Source of the DNA: Hydractinia symbiolongicarpus
Lineage: Eukaryota; Cnidaria; Hydrozoa; Anthoathecata; Hydractiniidae
Assembly: GCF_029227915.1 (NCBI RefSeq)
Contig: NC_079875.1
Location: 8,803,001 to 8,867,000, forward strand
Reading direction: 5' to 3'
Length of the DNA: 64,000 nucleotides
In this document: positions 23,725-34,018 of the stretch, one piece after another
Numbering within the stretch: the stretch's first letter is position 1
How the letters are laid out: every line of letters begins with the position of its first letter
Made by a program: the position numbers and the translations under genes
Notes under the pieces: generated by a model
Told to the model about the DNA's origin: nothing
Databases searched by the model: none
What the model saw: the letters and a program-made list of their open reading frames with translations, nothing else

Positions 23725-23964
23725 TCAGCAAGAATCGAACCAAGGATTTGCGCTCCCTCCTTGCACGAGTGGAGATCTTCTGTAATGCGTATCAAAAAGA
23801 ATAGCAGTAATATCGGCACCTCTTTCCATTAAAAACTTCGTCACCCTAGTGAGCTCTCGCGGTAGATGACAGACTGTGTTACCTTCTCTGTTGCATGTTC
23901 TGATTGCAAATGCGTCAAAAGGATTGTTCAACGTTGGCTTTATAATAAAGGCAACATAAGCCAT
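23725..23964 (-). pseudogene. HIRAN-domain remnant
   Basis: The frame reads NNPFDAFAIRT, then CHLPRELTRVTKFLMERG and RRSPLVQGG. This is the pattern NPxDxxAI ... GHLPxELxxxxxFL ... R-S-x-x-QGG of HIRAN-like proteins, which in HLTF/Rad5 helicases bind DNA 3' ends. The N-terminal block (GYHVYKDxW) is missing, so this is a truncated copy. It is the second HIRAN sequence in the window after 31662-32423. The first Met is accidental. Confidence 0.6.
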
Positions 23965-24860
23965 GCGAATTCTATTATCCAGATATTGTCACCTCCTCCC
24001 CCTTAAGACTTTGGTTACAATTGCCATCAGCATTGACCTCTTCCCCGCCGCATGTCAAGTCAATATCTTAAATCATGCCACACATAAAACAGTGTAACTC
24101 ACCAATACACCCCTCAAAGTTTCGGCGAGCTTTTCAAAGTAGTAGGCGTGTACATATCCGGGAAGATTTTACAGTCATTGATGAGCTTGTATATATAGGC
24201 TGACCACAACAACATTGTGCAAGTCCTGACATTTATATATATTTTAAAGAGCAGAAAGACCAATACCGCCTATGTACAACTCAATAACAACATGTCTCAG
24301 TACATTTTTACAACCACAGTAACTCCTGGCCAGCAATAAGTGGTTTTGTCTTTTAATAACAAGTACCACTTAGTTGCAACCATCAACCAATCAGGTACTA
24401 CTGGCCACTTGTTAGGGCACCTGGCTCTAGTGTGACGACTGCTTAAATAGCTTTTATGCACCTGAAAAATTCGACTGAAATCATAATGGTCCGTGATTTT
24501 ACTTGCAATTATCTTACCCCTTAATAAATTTAATACCAAAAAAGAATCCTTTTTGAGGAACTTTGTGATTTTTGTGGTAATTTATTTATATTTCTTTTGC
24601 TACTTACAAGGAAAGGATATGTCGTTCCATTGGGAAATTTGTTGGAATGTATGCTTGTTTGTTCCATTTCAATTCTTTTATATATCATAATGGTAAATTA
24701 TGCGAATTGATTATCGTAATGAATAGATGTTTTATGTGTGGAATACTCTGCAACCTAATTGACATTGTGCCATTGAAAGAGATTTTATTCTTGCTCTTAC
24801 TTTAACTCTACTATAGAGAGCGTATTTTATTATAAGAAGGAATTGTTTTATGAGAAGTTT
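23965..24860. other. No recognisable gene
   Basis: A short minus frame at 24297-24539 resembles nothing I know. The rest is non-coding. Confidence 0.4.
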
Positions 24861-24865
24861 TGCAA

Positions 24866-24995
24866 CTAATACTTTGTACTAGTCGTTACCTGTGGAAAAA
24901 TCAACGGAGTCGTCCGTCTTTAAACTACATGCTGTTTGGTGTGCTAGTTGCACGACACTTTTCTTATGCACAGACAGAGAAAATATAGAGAGAAG
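24866..24995. repeat. Repeat D, diverged copy
   Basis: ACTAGTCGTTACCTGTGG, a GGAAAAATCAACGG segment, CGTCCGTC and a later ACAGACAGAG match the repeat at 55325-55632. Confidence 0.55.
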
Positions 24996-25099
24996 AAGTA
25001 AAATATAAAAGTAGGTTTATCAAACTTAACCTTTATAATAATTATGATTCATTTCTATTAGGAAGAAATGAATGCCTTATTTGTTTACCTTATTTATTT

Positions 25100-25455
25100 T
25101 TCCTTTGTTAAACTGCTCTAGTTGAAAAGAAGGTGGTGTAGTGCGGTTCTCATCCCGTTTCATGCCTAAAACTTTTGCCTGTAGCAACGTACTTACCTCC
25201 CGTATTACTGCTTAACCTAGTACCATTTCCATACTTTTTTACTGTAATAGAAAAATGAAATGTCGTAAACATTTTTAATTAAGTGTTATTATTAACCATC
25301 AGGGCAACTTAAATAATGACCACCACACAACCATTTTCTTTGACCAAAAGGGTTACAGGTGGACATATTGCAACGATAGAGAGGGTTTTTTCTGTCATGA
25401 CTGCCTTAACAGCTACGAGTTATACGTTTTCTTTTTAAAAGAGTTGAGGTAAGAA
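25100..25455 (+). pseudogene. Decayed 3' copy of the USP gene
   Basis: This aligns base for base with 9553-9908, beginning at CTGCTCTAGTTGAAAA and ending GTTTTCTTTTTAAAAGAGTTG. The His-box region reads AACTTAAATAATGACCACCA where the intact copy has AATGGTCACTACG, so the Gly before the catalytic His is lost. Several stops and indels make it dead. It is 5'-truncated inside the zinc-finger region. The same TAAGAATATTT..ACCGGAATGAGT sequence and repeat A follow. Confidence 0.8.
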
Positions 25456-25712
25456 TATTTAAACCGGAATGAGTGACGACTCCACTTATTATATCAATCA
25501 AAAATAAAAACGTAAGCACATACTATTTTTTTGGAGAGTGACGATTCCACTTATTACCTGAGTCAAAAAAAAAGAATAGCAAAGTTAGACAGAAAAGGTT
25601 TACTTTAAGAAGATTGGAAATTCTAGTTTCTGCTGATGACCGTGTGTGGATCTCTTCGAGGTGACCAAGCTTGGCATCCAGGGTACTAATGTTCAGAAAT
25701 ATGGGTCGAAAC
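25456..25712 (+). repeat. Repeat A copy, partial
   Basis: Following the USP remnant come two partial modules (GTGACGACTCCACTTATTA, GTGACGATTCCACTTATTA), then TTTCTGCTGATGACCG and a TCTCTTCGAGGTGACC segment. The copy ends within GAAATATGGGTCGAAAC. Confidence 0.7.
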
Positions 25713-25734
25713 TTTCTATAAATAATGATGAGGT

Positions 25735-26315
25735 GACACAACAGCAAGCTGCAATGAAAAAACTTGTCTCAAGACAGTGATCATGGTTACGTAGAGGTTT
25801 GACTCTCTAAAGACTATGCTGTGATACAAATCTTTCTTGTTACAAGGGATAGACAAGTTTTGTCTTTGTGTGTGACGACCCCATTATTACCCCAGTCAAC
25901 CCTTGTTTTATATGCAAATAGATTGCATGGATTAAAGGACATTTGATAACAGAAGAGGATTCTAGGGTCTCCTGATGACCATTTAGTGGACCTCGGTTTA
26001 GAAGTCTCCTGCCTGGGATCCTGACACCTCTTGGCTGAGGCTTTTGGGGGAAAACCGTTTGGTGTCAAGGTTGGTATTGTGCAATCTTTTGTTGTGTGTG
26101 TGTTTTTTGTTTTTGATTTACTGATATTGTGTAACCTTCTAAAAGTAAGTTTAACTGTCTTCTTGGCAATAATTTTGGAGGAACAAAACCTCTATGATTT
26201 AATCCTCTCATGTCGTGAATAGGTGAAAAACAGACAACTATCTGTGTTCCAGAACTTGTGACTTTGTTAGTAGCTTCACACGTGCCAACACTGAGTCTTA
26301 CTCAAGGTAACTAAG
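25735..26315. repeat. Mosaic of repeat B pieces, both orientations
   Basis: Positions 25737-25850 match the 3' end of B in reverse (AACAGCAAGCTG, the GAGGTTTGACTCTC hairpin). Positions 25860-26235 form a related variant with a GTGACGACCCCATTATTACC module and a GGAGGAACAAAACCTC hairpin. Positions 26248-26310 match the middle of B in reverse. No gene is present. Confidence 0.55.
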
Positions 26316-26429
26316 TGAATTTTGTTATTTAAAATAGTGGGTTATACCAATCCACTTACTTTGCCAGCTATGGTCAATAAGAAGAAGATCTTGCAAGAAA
26401 TTATTACTTAAAAGTTATGAAAAAAGAAC

Positions 26430-26830
26430 ATTTAAACTTGACATTAAAAACATCAGGCCTTTATATTGATGCAGAGCATCCACATTTAGGGTTGGTGAAG
26501 AGTTAATTGAGATAAAGTGCCCATGCAAATACTGTTTTGGATTTGTTGACTGGCAAAGTGATGCACAATTTCGAATCGATAAGAATGATAAAATTAAAAA
26601 AAAACCCGCAAGTATTTCACTCAAGTACATGGACAGAAGCTATATTGCGATGTTTTAGTATGTTGGGCAGTTGGAAGTAATTTTTTAGTGGGCATTAGTA
26701 GGGATCTAAATTTCATTCGAATAAAAACAAAATTGGATCAGTACTATTATGCCACTGCCTCAAAGAAAACAGTACTCAAGGAAAATGACATTGGTTTAGA
26801 TATGAACAAAAAACTATAGCCTATGCCGTC
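26430..26830 (+). pseudogene. Decayed YqaJ-type exonuclease
   Basis: Across frameshifts the translation reads GLYIDAEHPHLG, then VGEELIEIKCPCKYC and KYFTQVHGQKLYCDVLVCWA. HPHLGxSPDG ... EIKCP ... QVxGQLxxxxxxxCDxxVW is the core of the YqaJ / lambda-exonuclease fold, with the catalytic E-x-K visible. In animals this domain usually occurs in repeated, element-like genes. It lies just downstream of repeat B pieces. No intact frame remains. Confidence 0.65.
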
Positions 26831-26912
26831 GACCATGATTTGAGAGATTTGAAAGTTAACATTTAATATTTAATATCGTGTTCTCACGTGTATGCAGTGA
26901 CTTCATTTGACG

Positions 26913-28860
26913 TCAGTCATTAGTGTCAAAACTGGCCAACAAGAATTTGTTTTGGTGTCTGCATTTTGATATAAGTTCATTTCTCTGGTTCAAAAGGTTG
27001 TTTCCTTTAAACATTAAAATTGCGTACTTTTCGTGAAGGGAGAGGTTACATTTTTTGAAATTGGGCTTTAACGGGGAACATTTTTTGATTATTTCTTCTC
27101 CATACTTCTTTCGATAAAGCTGTGTCATTCATGTATCGTTCCGTGTTGAATAACTTCTTTGGGTTAGCGTAACGTTTCTTAAATACCACTTCGCTATTGC
27201 CAGTCTACCGCCAACCTAGAGTTTGCTCACTCTACACTCTCTTGTAGAGTAATCATAAGAAGCTCAGTAAGTGATTAAGTGGTTTGACTATGTCTTTTCT
27301 TTGGGTGCGACGACCCAACTTTTTACCCCAGTCCTGTAGGGATGCTTATTTTCCTCACTTGGTCTACAGGGTTAACGATCCTGCTGTACCCATAGTTTTT
27401 CTTGTAAGAACCTCTGTGGGGTGTGTGAAATTTCTCTTTCATATCTTCGTTGCTTTACGACCACGCATATTACTCCAGTAACTTCAGGCTGGTTCTGACC
27501 CAAAGCTGGTCCTAAACATCAATCACCTGTGTAAGGCTGAGTGTTGGATCCCGTAACACATGTAAAGCTAGGTTCACAAGTCCTGGGGCGCATAGGTGGT
27601 TGCTTGCTTCCTTTTTATAGTTTCTATTTATTTGTATAAATTTATGTTTAATGTTAATATATGTTTCTTTGTCGAGATATCGTTCTTTTACGGTGTCTCT
27701 TTAGTATTATTGTGTGCACATTATTTGTATTGTCCAGAGTGTTGCTCTTTCAATTACCTTGAGTGTACAGACAAACCCTGCAAAAGGAAAATCTTGCTTT
27801 GCACAGAGATAGCGTTTAACTTCTACTACTTAAAATAATATAGTCATTAGACTAGTCGAATCAGTACAGCTTGTTGTTTTGTCGTCTCTTAACCATAGTT
27901 TGTCTCATACTGTGGATTTTCTTCAGATTTCAGATAAACAATGCATGATGTTAGGCATTGGTTGTTTAGGGGATGTTGTTCTTTTTTGATGCAGTGGCAG
28001 TTTTATTCTTATTGGGAAGGTTTGGTGTTAATAATGTTTTTATATGCGTATTTATGTGTTGTTTCATGTTGGGCACGTAAATTTTTTGTCGATTAGCGAT
28101 AAAATAGCTTTGTTTAATGTAGGTAAGTTTTTTGCAATAACCTAAGTGTGTGAGCGCTTGTTCGTAGTAAGGTGTAGATTGGAAAGTATTTTTTTCATTC
28201 GAAGGCTGTAGTGAAAGTCGTTCTTTTAATTATATCGGAAATTGTTTAATATTTGAATGAGGATGGTTAAATTCTACTTGTGTGTAACTGGTTTCATCAT
28301 TAGGTATACGGTGAGGTTTGTGTGTTCTGTTGTTCACATTTTCATGTTACTCTGAATTGTTATTGATAATCCACAGTCTTTAAATGTTTCTTTGGTGTCT
28401 TTCCTATTTTTTTCTACTTGTGGTCCACTTTTCTGCTTAAACACGGCTAACCTATCGTCTGTGTACAAACCAATATCGCATTTTTGTATTTCCTCGTTAC
28501 AAGATCCAGTATGTACGTTTCTACAAGTTCACAAGTTTTAGCGCAATCATATGCGCCTCTTTTAACGTCAAATAAACAATTGTTTGATTTTATCCATGTC
28601 TCATTACCGTTAAACAGTAAACATTTTTTGAATGTTTTGTTTATTTCTTTATCCTTTTTAGAGATTTTGAGAATTGTCTTGGCGAATGTTAATGCTTTTA
28701 TTAATAGAAAGTTAAAAATCCTTGACGTCAAACATTAAGATTTTGCTTGTTTTTATTTTCAATTTTGTTAAACCATTCAATAATATTTTTTGTACTTTTC
28801 TATTGATTTACCTGTAGAGCTTTCACCAATTTTTTGGTAATAGTTTCAAAGATTTCTTTG
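26913..28860 (-). mobile_element. Penelope-like retroelement, split by repeat B
   Basis: On minus, 28860-28740 gives a segment with NIIEWFNKIENKNK and a VKDF-like motif. Positions 28731-28447 give KKCLLFNGNETWIKSNN and a FDVKRGAYDCAKTCELVETY segment. After a frameshift 28470-27960 reads IGLYTDDRLAVFKQKSGPQ (the catalytic DD box) and more reverse transcriptase. After the repeat B insertion, 27175-26913 encodes the C-terminal end (KKRYANPKKLFNTERY, LLNQRNELISKCRHQNKFLL), which I associate with the GIY-YIG endonuclease end of this class. The element is dead. Confidence 0.65.
27265..27900 (+). repeat. Repeat B copy inside the Penelope-like element
   Basis: Full-length match to 12257-12845: GTGGTTTGACTATGTC start, GCGACGACCCAACTTTTTAC module, GTGTAAGGCTG, AGGTTCACAAG, and a GACTAGTCGAATCAGTACAG end with a shortened hairpin. 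It has a small internal duplication (GCTGGTTCTGACCCAAAGC). Its insertion separates the two parts of the Penelope-like coding sequence. Confidence 0.75.
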
Positions 28861-30879
28861 CTCATACGTCCAAGATATGACGGTGTCATCTGCGTACATT
28901 ATAACTTTAGAATTTGAGATATGGTCTACAAAATCCTCATAAAAAATTATAAAAAGCAGTGGTCCCAAAATGGAATCTGGTGGAACACCGCAGTAAATTC
29001 CCATTCCGGGTGGTAACTCGTCTATACCGGTTGCTTTATTTCGTTTGAGTGATCTGAGTTCTTTCTCTACCAAAATCTTAGAAATATAACCTGTCATGAA
29101 AAAAAGGTGGTACGTATCTCCATGTAAAATTGATAAGTTGAATTGACTTAGATTTAAGGGAGTGAACAGCTGTACTAAAAAACTTTCTGAAGTTGCTTAC
29201 TTTACTTCTGCTTTCACTATCTTTTGACATTTGACACACTTTTTTCGGTTTGCTTGGGAATACTGATTTTATTGCCTTCCAAAACTTTCTTGGATTTGAC
29301 AGATTTTCATTAACGAGATCACGCTGGTGGTTAGCCTTTGCTTTCAGTAAAATTGTTGCAACTATTTCTAATCTTTTTAAATATTTCTCTGCATCTTCTG
29401 TTTTACCTGATTTGCGAGCCTTGCGATGAAGTTTGTCACGGTTGTTCATTTGAGATTTTATTTTTGAAGTTAGCCATTTACAAGGTCATGATTTAACTCT
29501 TTTTCGACTAACAGGGCGTGTTTATCAAAAGCATCTCTTAGCTTCGAGTTAAAATACGTAACTGCAGAATTTACATCACTGGCGTCGTATACAGGGCACC
29601 AATTCAATTTCGGAGACGTCATTAAAAAGACTTTTAGGAACATAGTTAGTGTAATTACGGCACTTCAGAGTTGGCATAGGATGCTTGATGTTGTGTATCC
29701 TACGTATTCCACCAACCATATCATGTCGCTCAGCGCGGTAGGGAATACGTCAGTGCAGTGAACATTTTCGGGACAATTAGTGAAAAATTAATCAATTGTC
29801 GTTGATGACGTAGCAGACGTTCTCGTGGGTTTATTGATAAGTTGTTTAAAACCATGGACATTAATTGTAGATTTAAAATCTTTATTGACGTTTGTAACAT
29901 CACATTGAAATCTCCCATGAGTATAGTTTCCTTATTTTCTTGATTGATACAATTTAAATGATGGTCAAATGTTTCGTTATATTTAGATGGTAAGTACTTT
30001 GAACCCTCTGGAGGGCGATAGAAACACCCTACTAAAATTAATTTCGATTTTTTAATAAAAATTTCAAGCCACAGAGACTCTAAAGTTGAATTTTCTAAAT
30101 CCAGCCTTTGTTTAAATTTAATATTGTTTTTGACGTAAACAGCCACGCCTCCTCCTTTTCCAGATGTTCTGTTTCTTTTAACCAAAGTGTAACCAGACAG
30201 TTCATAAAGAGCATCATTGTCACTAAAATCCTTATTCAAAGTATGTGTTTCAGACAAGGTTATAATGTCAATTTTTGAATCATGTATGTGTACTAACGCT
30301 TCCAAGTGGGCAAAGTTTGAAAGTAACCCGCGAATATTTTGATGAACACATTTCAGACCTCTCTTACCACAAAATAAACCAAGGCTTTCCGATCCAGGAC
30401 ATGCTTCTATGTCACCACACAAGAGTAGTAAAACTATAAACAAACTTTTGCGTCTTGTACAACCTACTGTTGGTCGAGGTTTTTGTTTACAAACATGGAT
30501 TGAACTGAAAGTAAACGTTTCTCCAATCTCGTCGTAGTAGTCTTGAACATTAAGTGTTAAACTTTTTCCATCTAGTTTCACAAATCTTGGTTTAAATACA
30601 CAAAAACAACAATAAATTCCAACAATCAAACCAGCTAGAAAAAACGCGTGCGATCTCTTCGTCGCCATTATACTGTTCTTTACATTTCCTCGTGCCTTTT
30701 TCTTCTTCTACTCTTTTTAATTCCAACTCTTGTACACTTTCACAAATCCCCACTTTCTCGTTTTTTAACTGGTTAATACTTCTAATCAGGCTGAATATTT
30801 CGAACACCAAAAATGGCAAAATGAAGTGTGGAGGCAAAAAAAAAAATAAAACAGTAAGTATCACACGTAATACATTCAT
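28846..30879 (-). mobile_element. Second LINE, internally deleted
   Basis: Order on minus: a short frame with a hydrophobic start and a coiled-coil part (30879-30592), the endonuclease frame (30668-29730), a linker (29449-29078) and a reverse transcriptase fragment (29097-28846). The last joins LKRNKATGIDELPPG directly to GIYCGVPPDSILGPLLFIIF and MYADD, so the part normally between these blocks has been deleted. The 3' end is missing and meets the Penelope-like element. Confidence 0.7.
29730..30668 (-). pseudogene. LINE endonuclease frame with hydrophobic N-terminus
   Basis: An AP-type endonuclease with CVHQNIRGLLSNFAHLEAL, IDIITLSETHT, GKGGGVAVYVKNN and MGDFNV. It breaks down shortly after GDFN, and downstream pieces continue in other frames. 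The first 30 residues (HAFFLAGLIVGIYCCFCVF) form a predicted membrane segment, and a second hydrophobic stretch (SLFIVLLLLCGDIEACPG) precedes the enzyme. This is unusual for a LINE protein. The start ATG overlaps the preceding short frame. Confidence 0.7.
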
Positions 30880-30889
30880 TCTTAACTAT

Positions 30890-30952
30890 GAACCATGTAG
30901 GATTTGAACCTTTTCTGATTAACAGATGCTCTAACCACTGAGCAAATGGTGC
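30890..30952 (-). tRNA. tRNA-like sequence lacking a normal anticodon arm
   Basis: On minus, GCACCAT and ATGGTTC pair at 6 of 7 positions as an acceptor stem. GCTC/GAGC form a D arm (box A TGCTCAGTGGTTAGAGC) and GGTTCAAATCC is a box B. Only about 14 bases lie between the D and T arms instead of about 22, and the T stem is weak. It is therefore a pseudogene or tRNA-derived repeat. It lies just upstream of the second LINE, on the same strand. Confidence 0.5.
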
Positions 30953-30959
30953 TACATTG

Positions 30960-31490
30960 TTTTTTTTTACTAACTATTGTTCACCTTTGTCATTATTTGC
31001 ATCTGCCAAGTCACTTGCTTTTCGCTTCAGACTTTCATATCTATGTCATATCTCCGGCGAAGAGGGTTGTACAAAAAAAATGTACAAAAGACAATAACAT
31101 GGTGGTTTAAAACAAGCAAAAATTATTTACTTTTTTCGTTCTTGTTTTTAATAATCTTGTTCTTGGATATGCTCTGCAATCTTTATTATACTTCGTCTAA
31201 ATGTTTCTGTGCTGCCACGTACTACCAAACAACAACAATTTTAATGAATTTTTGAATAAATTTGTTATCTATTTACTCTAACATATACACCCTGAGAAAA
31301 AACAGAAACAATTATGTAAGTTCAAAAGAAATAATTGCTACCAGAAGCAGATCATAACTCTTGTTTTCATTCCTCACTCTTAACACAATAACAAAAAGTC
31401 AAAATACTGCCAAATATCGTCCGAGGTCTAAGTGCCGACGGAGCTTGCGAGGTCGGTGCAATGATTTAGGGCGATATTTTCGGTACAGCA
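30960..31490. other. No gene; GC-rich hairpin repeat at right end
   Basis: Short frames only. At about 31415-31485 CAAATATCGTCC and GGGCGATATTTTCGG flank a GTGCCGAC...GTCGGTGC hairpin, which looks like part of a dispersed palindromic repeat. Confidence 0.4.
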
Positions 31491-31661
31491 CAGGGTACCG
31501 TATTTCCTCCAATAAGCGCCGCCCTCTATTAAGCGCCGCCCTCTAATAAGCGCCGCACCCTCAAATGCGAATTTCGAAATAAGCGCCGCCCTCTAATAAG
31601 CGCCGCACCCTCAAATGCGGCGCTTATTAGAAAATCAAGAGAAAATGAGATTTCAATGCTT

Positions 31662-32423
31662 TTATTCGAACTCTATAGTCTTCTTATTGCAATATTCATT
31701 TACATTAAGTTCTAAATAGCTAAATTTACATTTCTTCTTATTAAGTTCCTCATAAAGAATGTTTGCAATTTTACTGTTGGTTGAACAGCAAAGAAACTTG
31801 GCAGGGACGACCAAGCCAAGCTCTCGTTTCCTTTTTCCCGTTACTTTTGCGATCATCGTGTTGTTTTTATCAGATTTCAAAAATTGTTTCGTTAGTTTGG
31901 ATAGTTCAATGGGTAAATGTCCGACTAAAAACTCATCATCCTTTTCTCCCAGATCGTCTGAATCTATTTCGACAACTTCTTTATTGACCTCTTTAGATAC
32001 TGGTTCGATCGCGACCTCAGTTTCTTTGACTGCTTCAGTTTCCTTTGCTGCTTTACTTCCTTTGGTTGATTTTCTTCCTTTGGCTTTGGTTACTTTGTTC
32101 GTTTTGTTTGTTTCGCTTGGTTCACTTTTCTCGTTTTCAACCGCTGGTGTAGTACTTGATTCTGATTCTGTCTTTTTATTTTCTTCTGTAGGTTTTTTGT
32201 CGGATTCATCTTCACCTTTTACTGTAACCTGTGGCTTTAGTTTGTATACACCTATGGCGTTTTGATCATATTCTTTGGCCTCTTCTCTTTCGTCTGGTTT
32301 GCAGTTAAGTTTCTCTCCCAGAGTTGGAGTCCAAACATCTTTGTAGACATGGTGGCCTCGTATGTTTGTTTCAAACTTCACAATAAAGGCAAATGAAAAG
32401 TTTCTTGGAATAGTTCTAGCCAT
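31662..32423 (-). CDS. HIRAN-domain accessory protein of the transposon
   Basis: 253 residues. Residues 20-62 (RGHHVYKDVWTPTLGEKL, then DQNAIGVYK) and 164-213 (FLVGHLPIELSKLTKQFL, VTGKRKRELGLVVPAKF) together match a HIRAN-like domain, whose known members bind DNA 3' ends. Between the halves lies an inserted charged, low-complexity segment of about 100 residues rich in Lys, Glu, Ser and Thr. The stop codon overlaps AATAAA (31661-31666, minus), a possible polyadenylation signal. It is divergent from the transposase with a 158-base gap, so both probably share one promoter. The frame is intact. Its role in transposition (DNA-end binding or repair choice) is my inference. Confidence 0.75.
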   Translation of the reverse strand: MARTIPRNFSFAFIVKFETNIRGHHVYKDVWTPTLGEKLNCKPDEREEAKEYDQNAIGVYKLKPQVTVKGEDESDKKPTEENKKTESESSTTPAVENEKSEPSETNKTNKVTKAKGRKSTKGSKAAKETEAVKETEVAIEPVSKEVNKEVVEIDSDDLGEKDDEFLVGHLPIELSKLTKQFLKSDKNNTMIAKVTGKRKRELGLVVPAKFLCCSTNSKIANILYEELNKKKCKFSYLELNVNEYCNKKTIEFE

Positions 32424-32581
32424 GTTTCGCCCTCTCTTGAATGTACAGCGAAGTCATTGCATTGTTTGTTTACCTTTTGAAAAAATGGAATGCGGGAAGC
32501 TATTGTAATGCTTGATTTTGGTACGAAAAATGAAGTCGTTCTAGTGTATAATAAACAAAATATTTCTAGCGAGCGAGGTGT
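32424..32581. promoter_or_regulatory. Probable bidirectional promoter of the two-gene transposon
   Basis: A 158-base gap between divergent start codons. A TATA-like GTGTATAATAAAC lies about 40 bases before the transposase frame at about 32543. No clear TATA box faces the HIRAN gene. Confidence 0.45.
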
Positions 32582-34018
32582 GTGTGTGTGCAAAATAACA
32601 TGGCTCCAACCGAGAATTCACACAAAGGAGAAAAAATCAAATCCTATTCCTTGGATCTGAAGAAGGAAGTCGTGGAATATGCAATCAATTATTCAAATCG
32701 CCAAGCAGGAAGGCGATACAATGTTGACGAGAGGAGAGTTCGTGAATGGAGAGCAAAAATGGAAGACATCAAAGCCAGGGTTGCTGATAAAGGTGGACTG
32801 AAAAGAAGAAGACTTGATGGTGGGGGAAGAAAGCTCACGAACGACGACTTAGAAGAAGAAGTACTCATCTGGATAATGGATCGTAGATCAGCAATGCTTA
32901 GAGTTTCTCGAAAATTAATAATGAAGAAAGCAAAGATTATCCATGACAAAAGCACCGATGACCCTGCTGTAAAAGAGAGCTTTGTAGCCAGTCGTGGATG
33001 GTTGGAAAAATTGATGAAAAGAAACGGACTTTCTTTAAGGAGAAGAACAACTACCGCTCAAAAGAATCCTAGTTGTATGGTCGACAAACTTGTCATGTAT
33101 GTTTTACAGTGCCGACGATTACAAAGAAAATTTAAATACTCCGCTGGTTCAATCATTGCGATGGATGAAACTGCAATTTGGTCTGACATGCTCTCAGGGA
33201 CAACTGTAGAAAGCAAAGGAAAGAAAGACATTCCTTTAAAGACCACTGGCCATGAGAAAGTCAGAGTTTCTGTGTGCCTTACAGCAAAGGCTGATGGAAC
33301 ACGGCTCAAACCATTCATCGTTTTTGGGGGTGCAAAGCGGGAATGTAATGCTCTAAACGAAGAATACAAATCTAAATGTATTATCGCTTCATCTTCAAAT
33401 GCTTGGATGAATGAGGAATTGACATTAGAATACATTAAAACAGTTATTGGTAAATTTTCTTTTCAAAAGCGATTGTTAGCTTGGGATTCCTTTGAATGCC
33501 ACATGATGCAAACAATCAAGCAACGTTTGAAAAGTTTCAATGTTGATTCAGTTATCGTCCCCGGTGGTTGTACTCCGTATATTCAAGCCCCCGATGTTTC
33601 GTGGAATAAGCCATTCAAAGCTCATGTTACCGAAGCTTACGATACATGGCTTAGTGAAGGGATCCACGAATATACAAAAGCAGGTAATATGAAGCCACCT
33701 CCGCGAAGGAAAGTAATCGAGTGGATCTTAGAAGGTTGGAAAAAGCTGTCAAGTGAGCTCATCGTGAAATCTTTTAAAACATGCGGTTTAAGCCTTCCAG
33801 TCGATGGTAGTGAAGATGACAAGATCCACTGTTTTAAAAAGGAGGGAGCTTGTCCTGATGGGGCATCACGGCTAAGAGAATCCCTGAATATCTTGCAAGA
33901 GGAAGAGAGTCAAATAAATCCTTTTGAGAACATAACAGATTCGGATGTTGAGGATGCATGCGGGCCGTTTCATTTGATTGACTCTGATCAAGAAAGCGAC
34001 GAAGAAATTGATGTTTGA
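32582..34018 (+). CDS. Pogo/Tigger-type DDE transposase
   Basis: 478 residues, uninterrupted. Residues 20-58 form a Brinker/psq-like helix-turn-helix (YSLDLKKEVVEYA, RRYNVDERRVREWR). About 85-155 is a CENP-B/Tc5-like second DNA-binding region. About 185-400 is the DDE_1 catalytic domain with D195 (IIAMDETAIW), D302 (LLAWDSFECH) and D338 (YIQAPDVSWNKPFK); 35 residues separate the last two. The C-terminus is acidic (DSDQESDEEIDV). It would cut the element at its inverted ends and insert it at TA. Met7 (32600) may be the true start. All catalytic residues are present, so activity is plausible. Confidence 0.9.
   Translation: MCVQNNMAPTENSHKGEKIKSYSLDLKKEVVEYAINYSNRQAGRRYNVDERRVREWRAKMEDIKARVADKGGLKRRRLDGGGRKLTNDDLEEEVLIWIMDRRSAMLRVSRKLIMKKAKIIHDKSTDDPAVKESFVASRGWLEKLMKRNGLSLRRRTTTAQKNPSCMVDKLVMYVLQCRRLQRKFKYSAGSIIAMDETAIWSDMLSGTTVESKGKKDIPLKTTGHEKVRVSVCLTAKADGTRLKPFIVFGGAKRECNALNEEYKSKCIIASSSNAWMNEELTLEYIKTVIGKFSFQKRLLAWDSFECHMMQTIKQRLKSFNVDSVIVPGGCTPYIQAPDVSWNKPFKAHVTEAYDTWLSEGIHEYTKAGNMKPPPRRKVIEWILEGWKKLSSELIVKSFKTCGLSLPVDGSEDDKIHCFKKEGACPDGASRLRESLNILQEEESQINPFENITDSDVEDACGPFHLIDSDQESDEEIDV

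Noticed and set aside
23725-23755. A box-B-like GGTTCGATTC sequence
   Set aside because: It lies inside the HIRAN remnant, lacks a box A at the right distance and does not fold as a tRNA.
31759-32265. A 168-residue plus-strand frame rich in Ser, Leu and Phe
   Set aside because: It is the antisense of the low-complexity part of the HIRAN gene.
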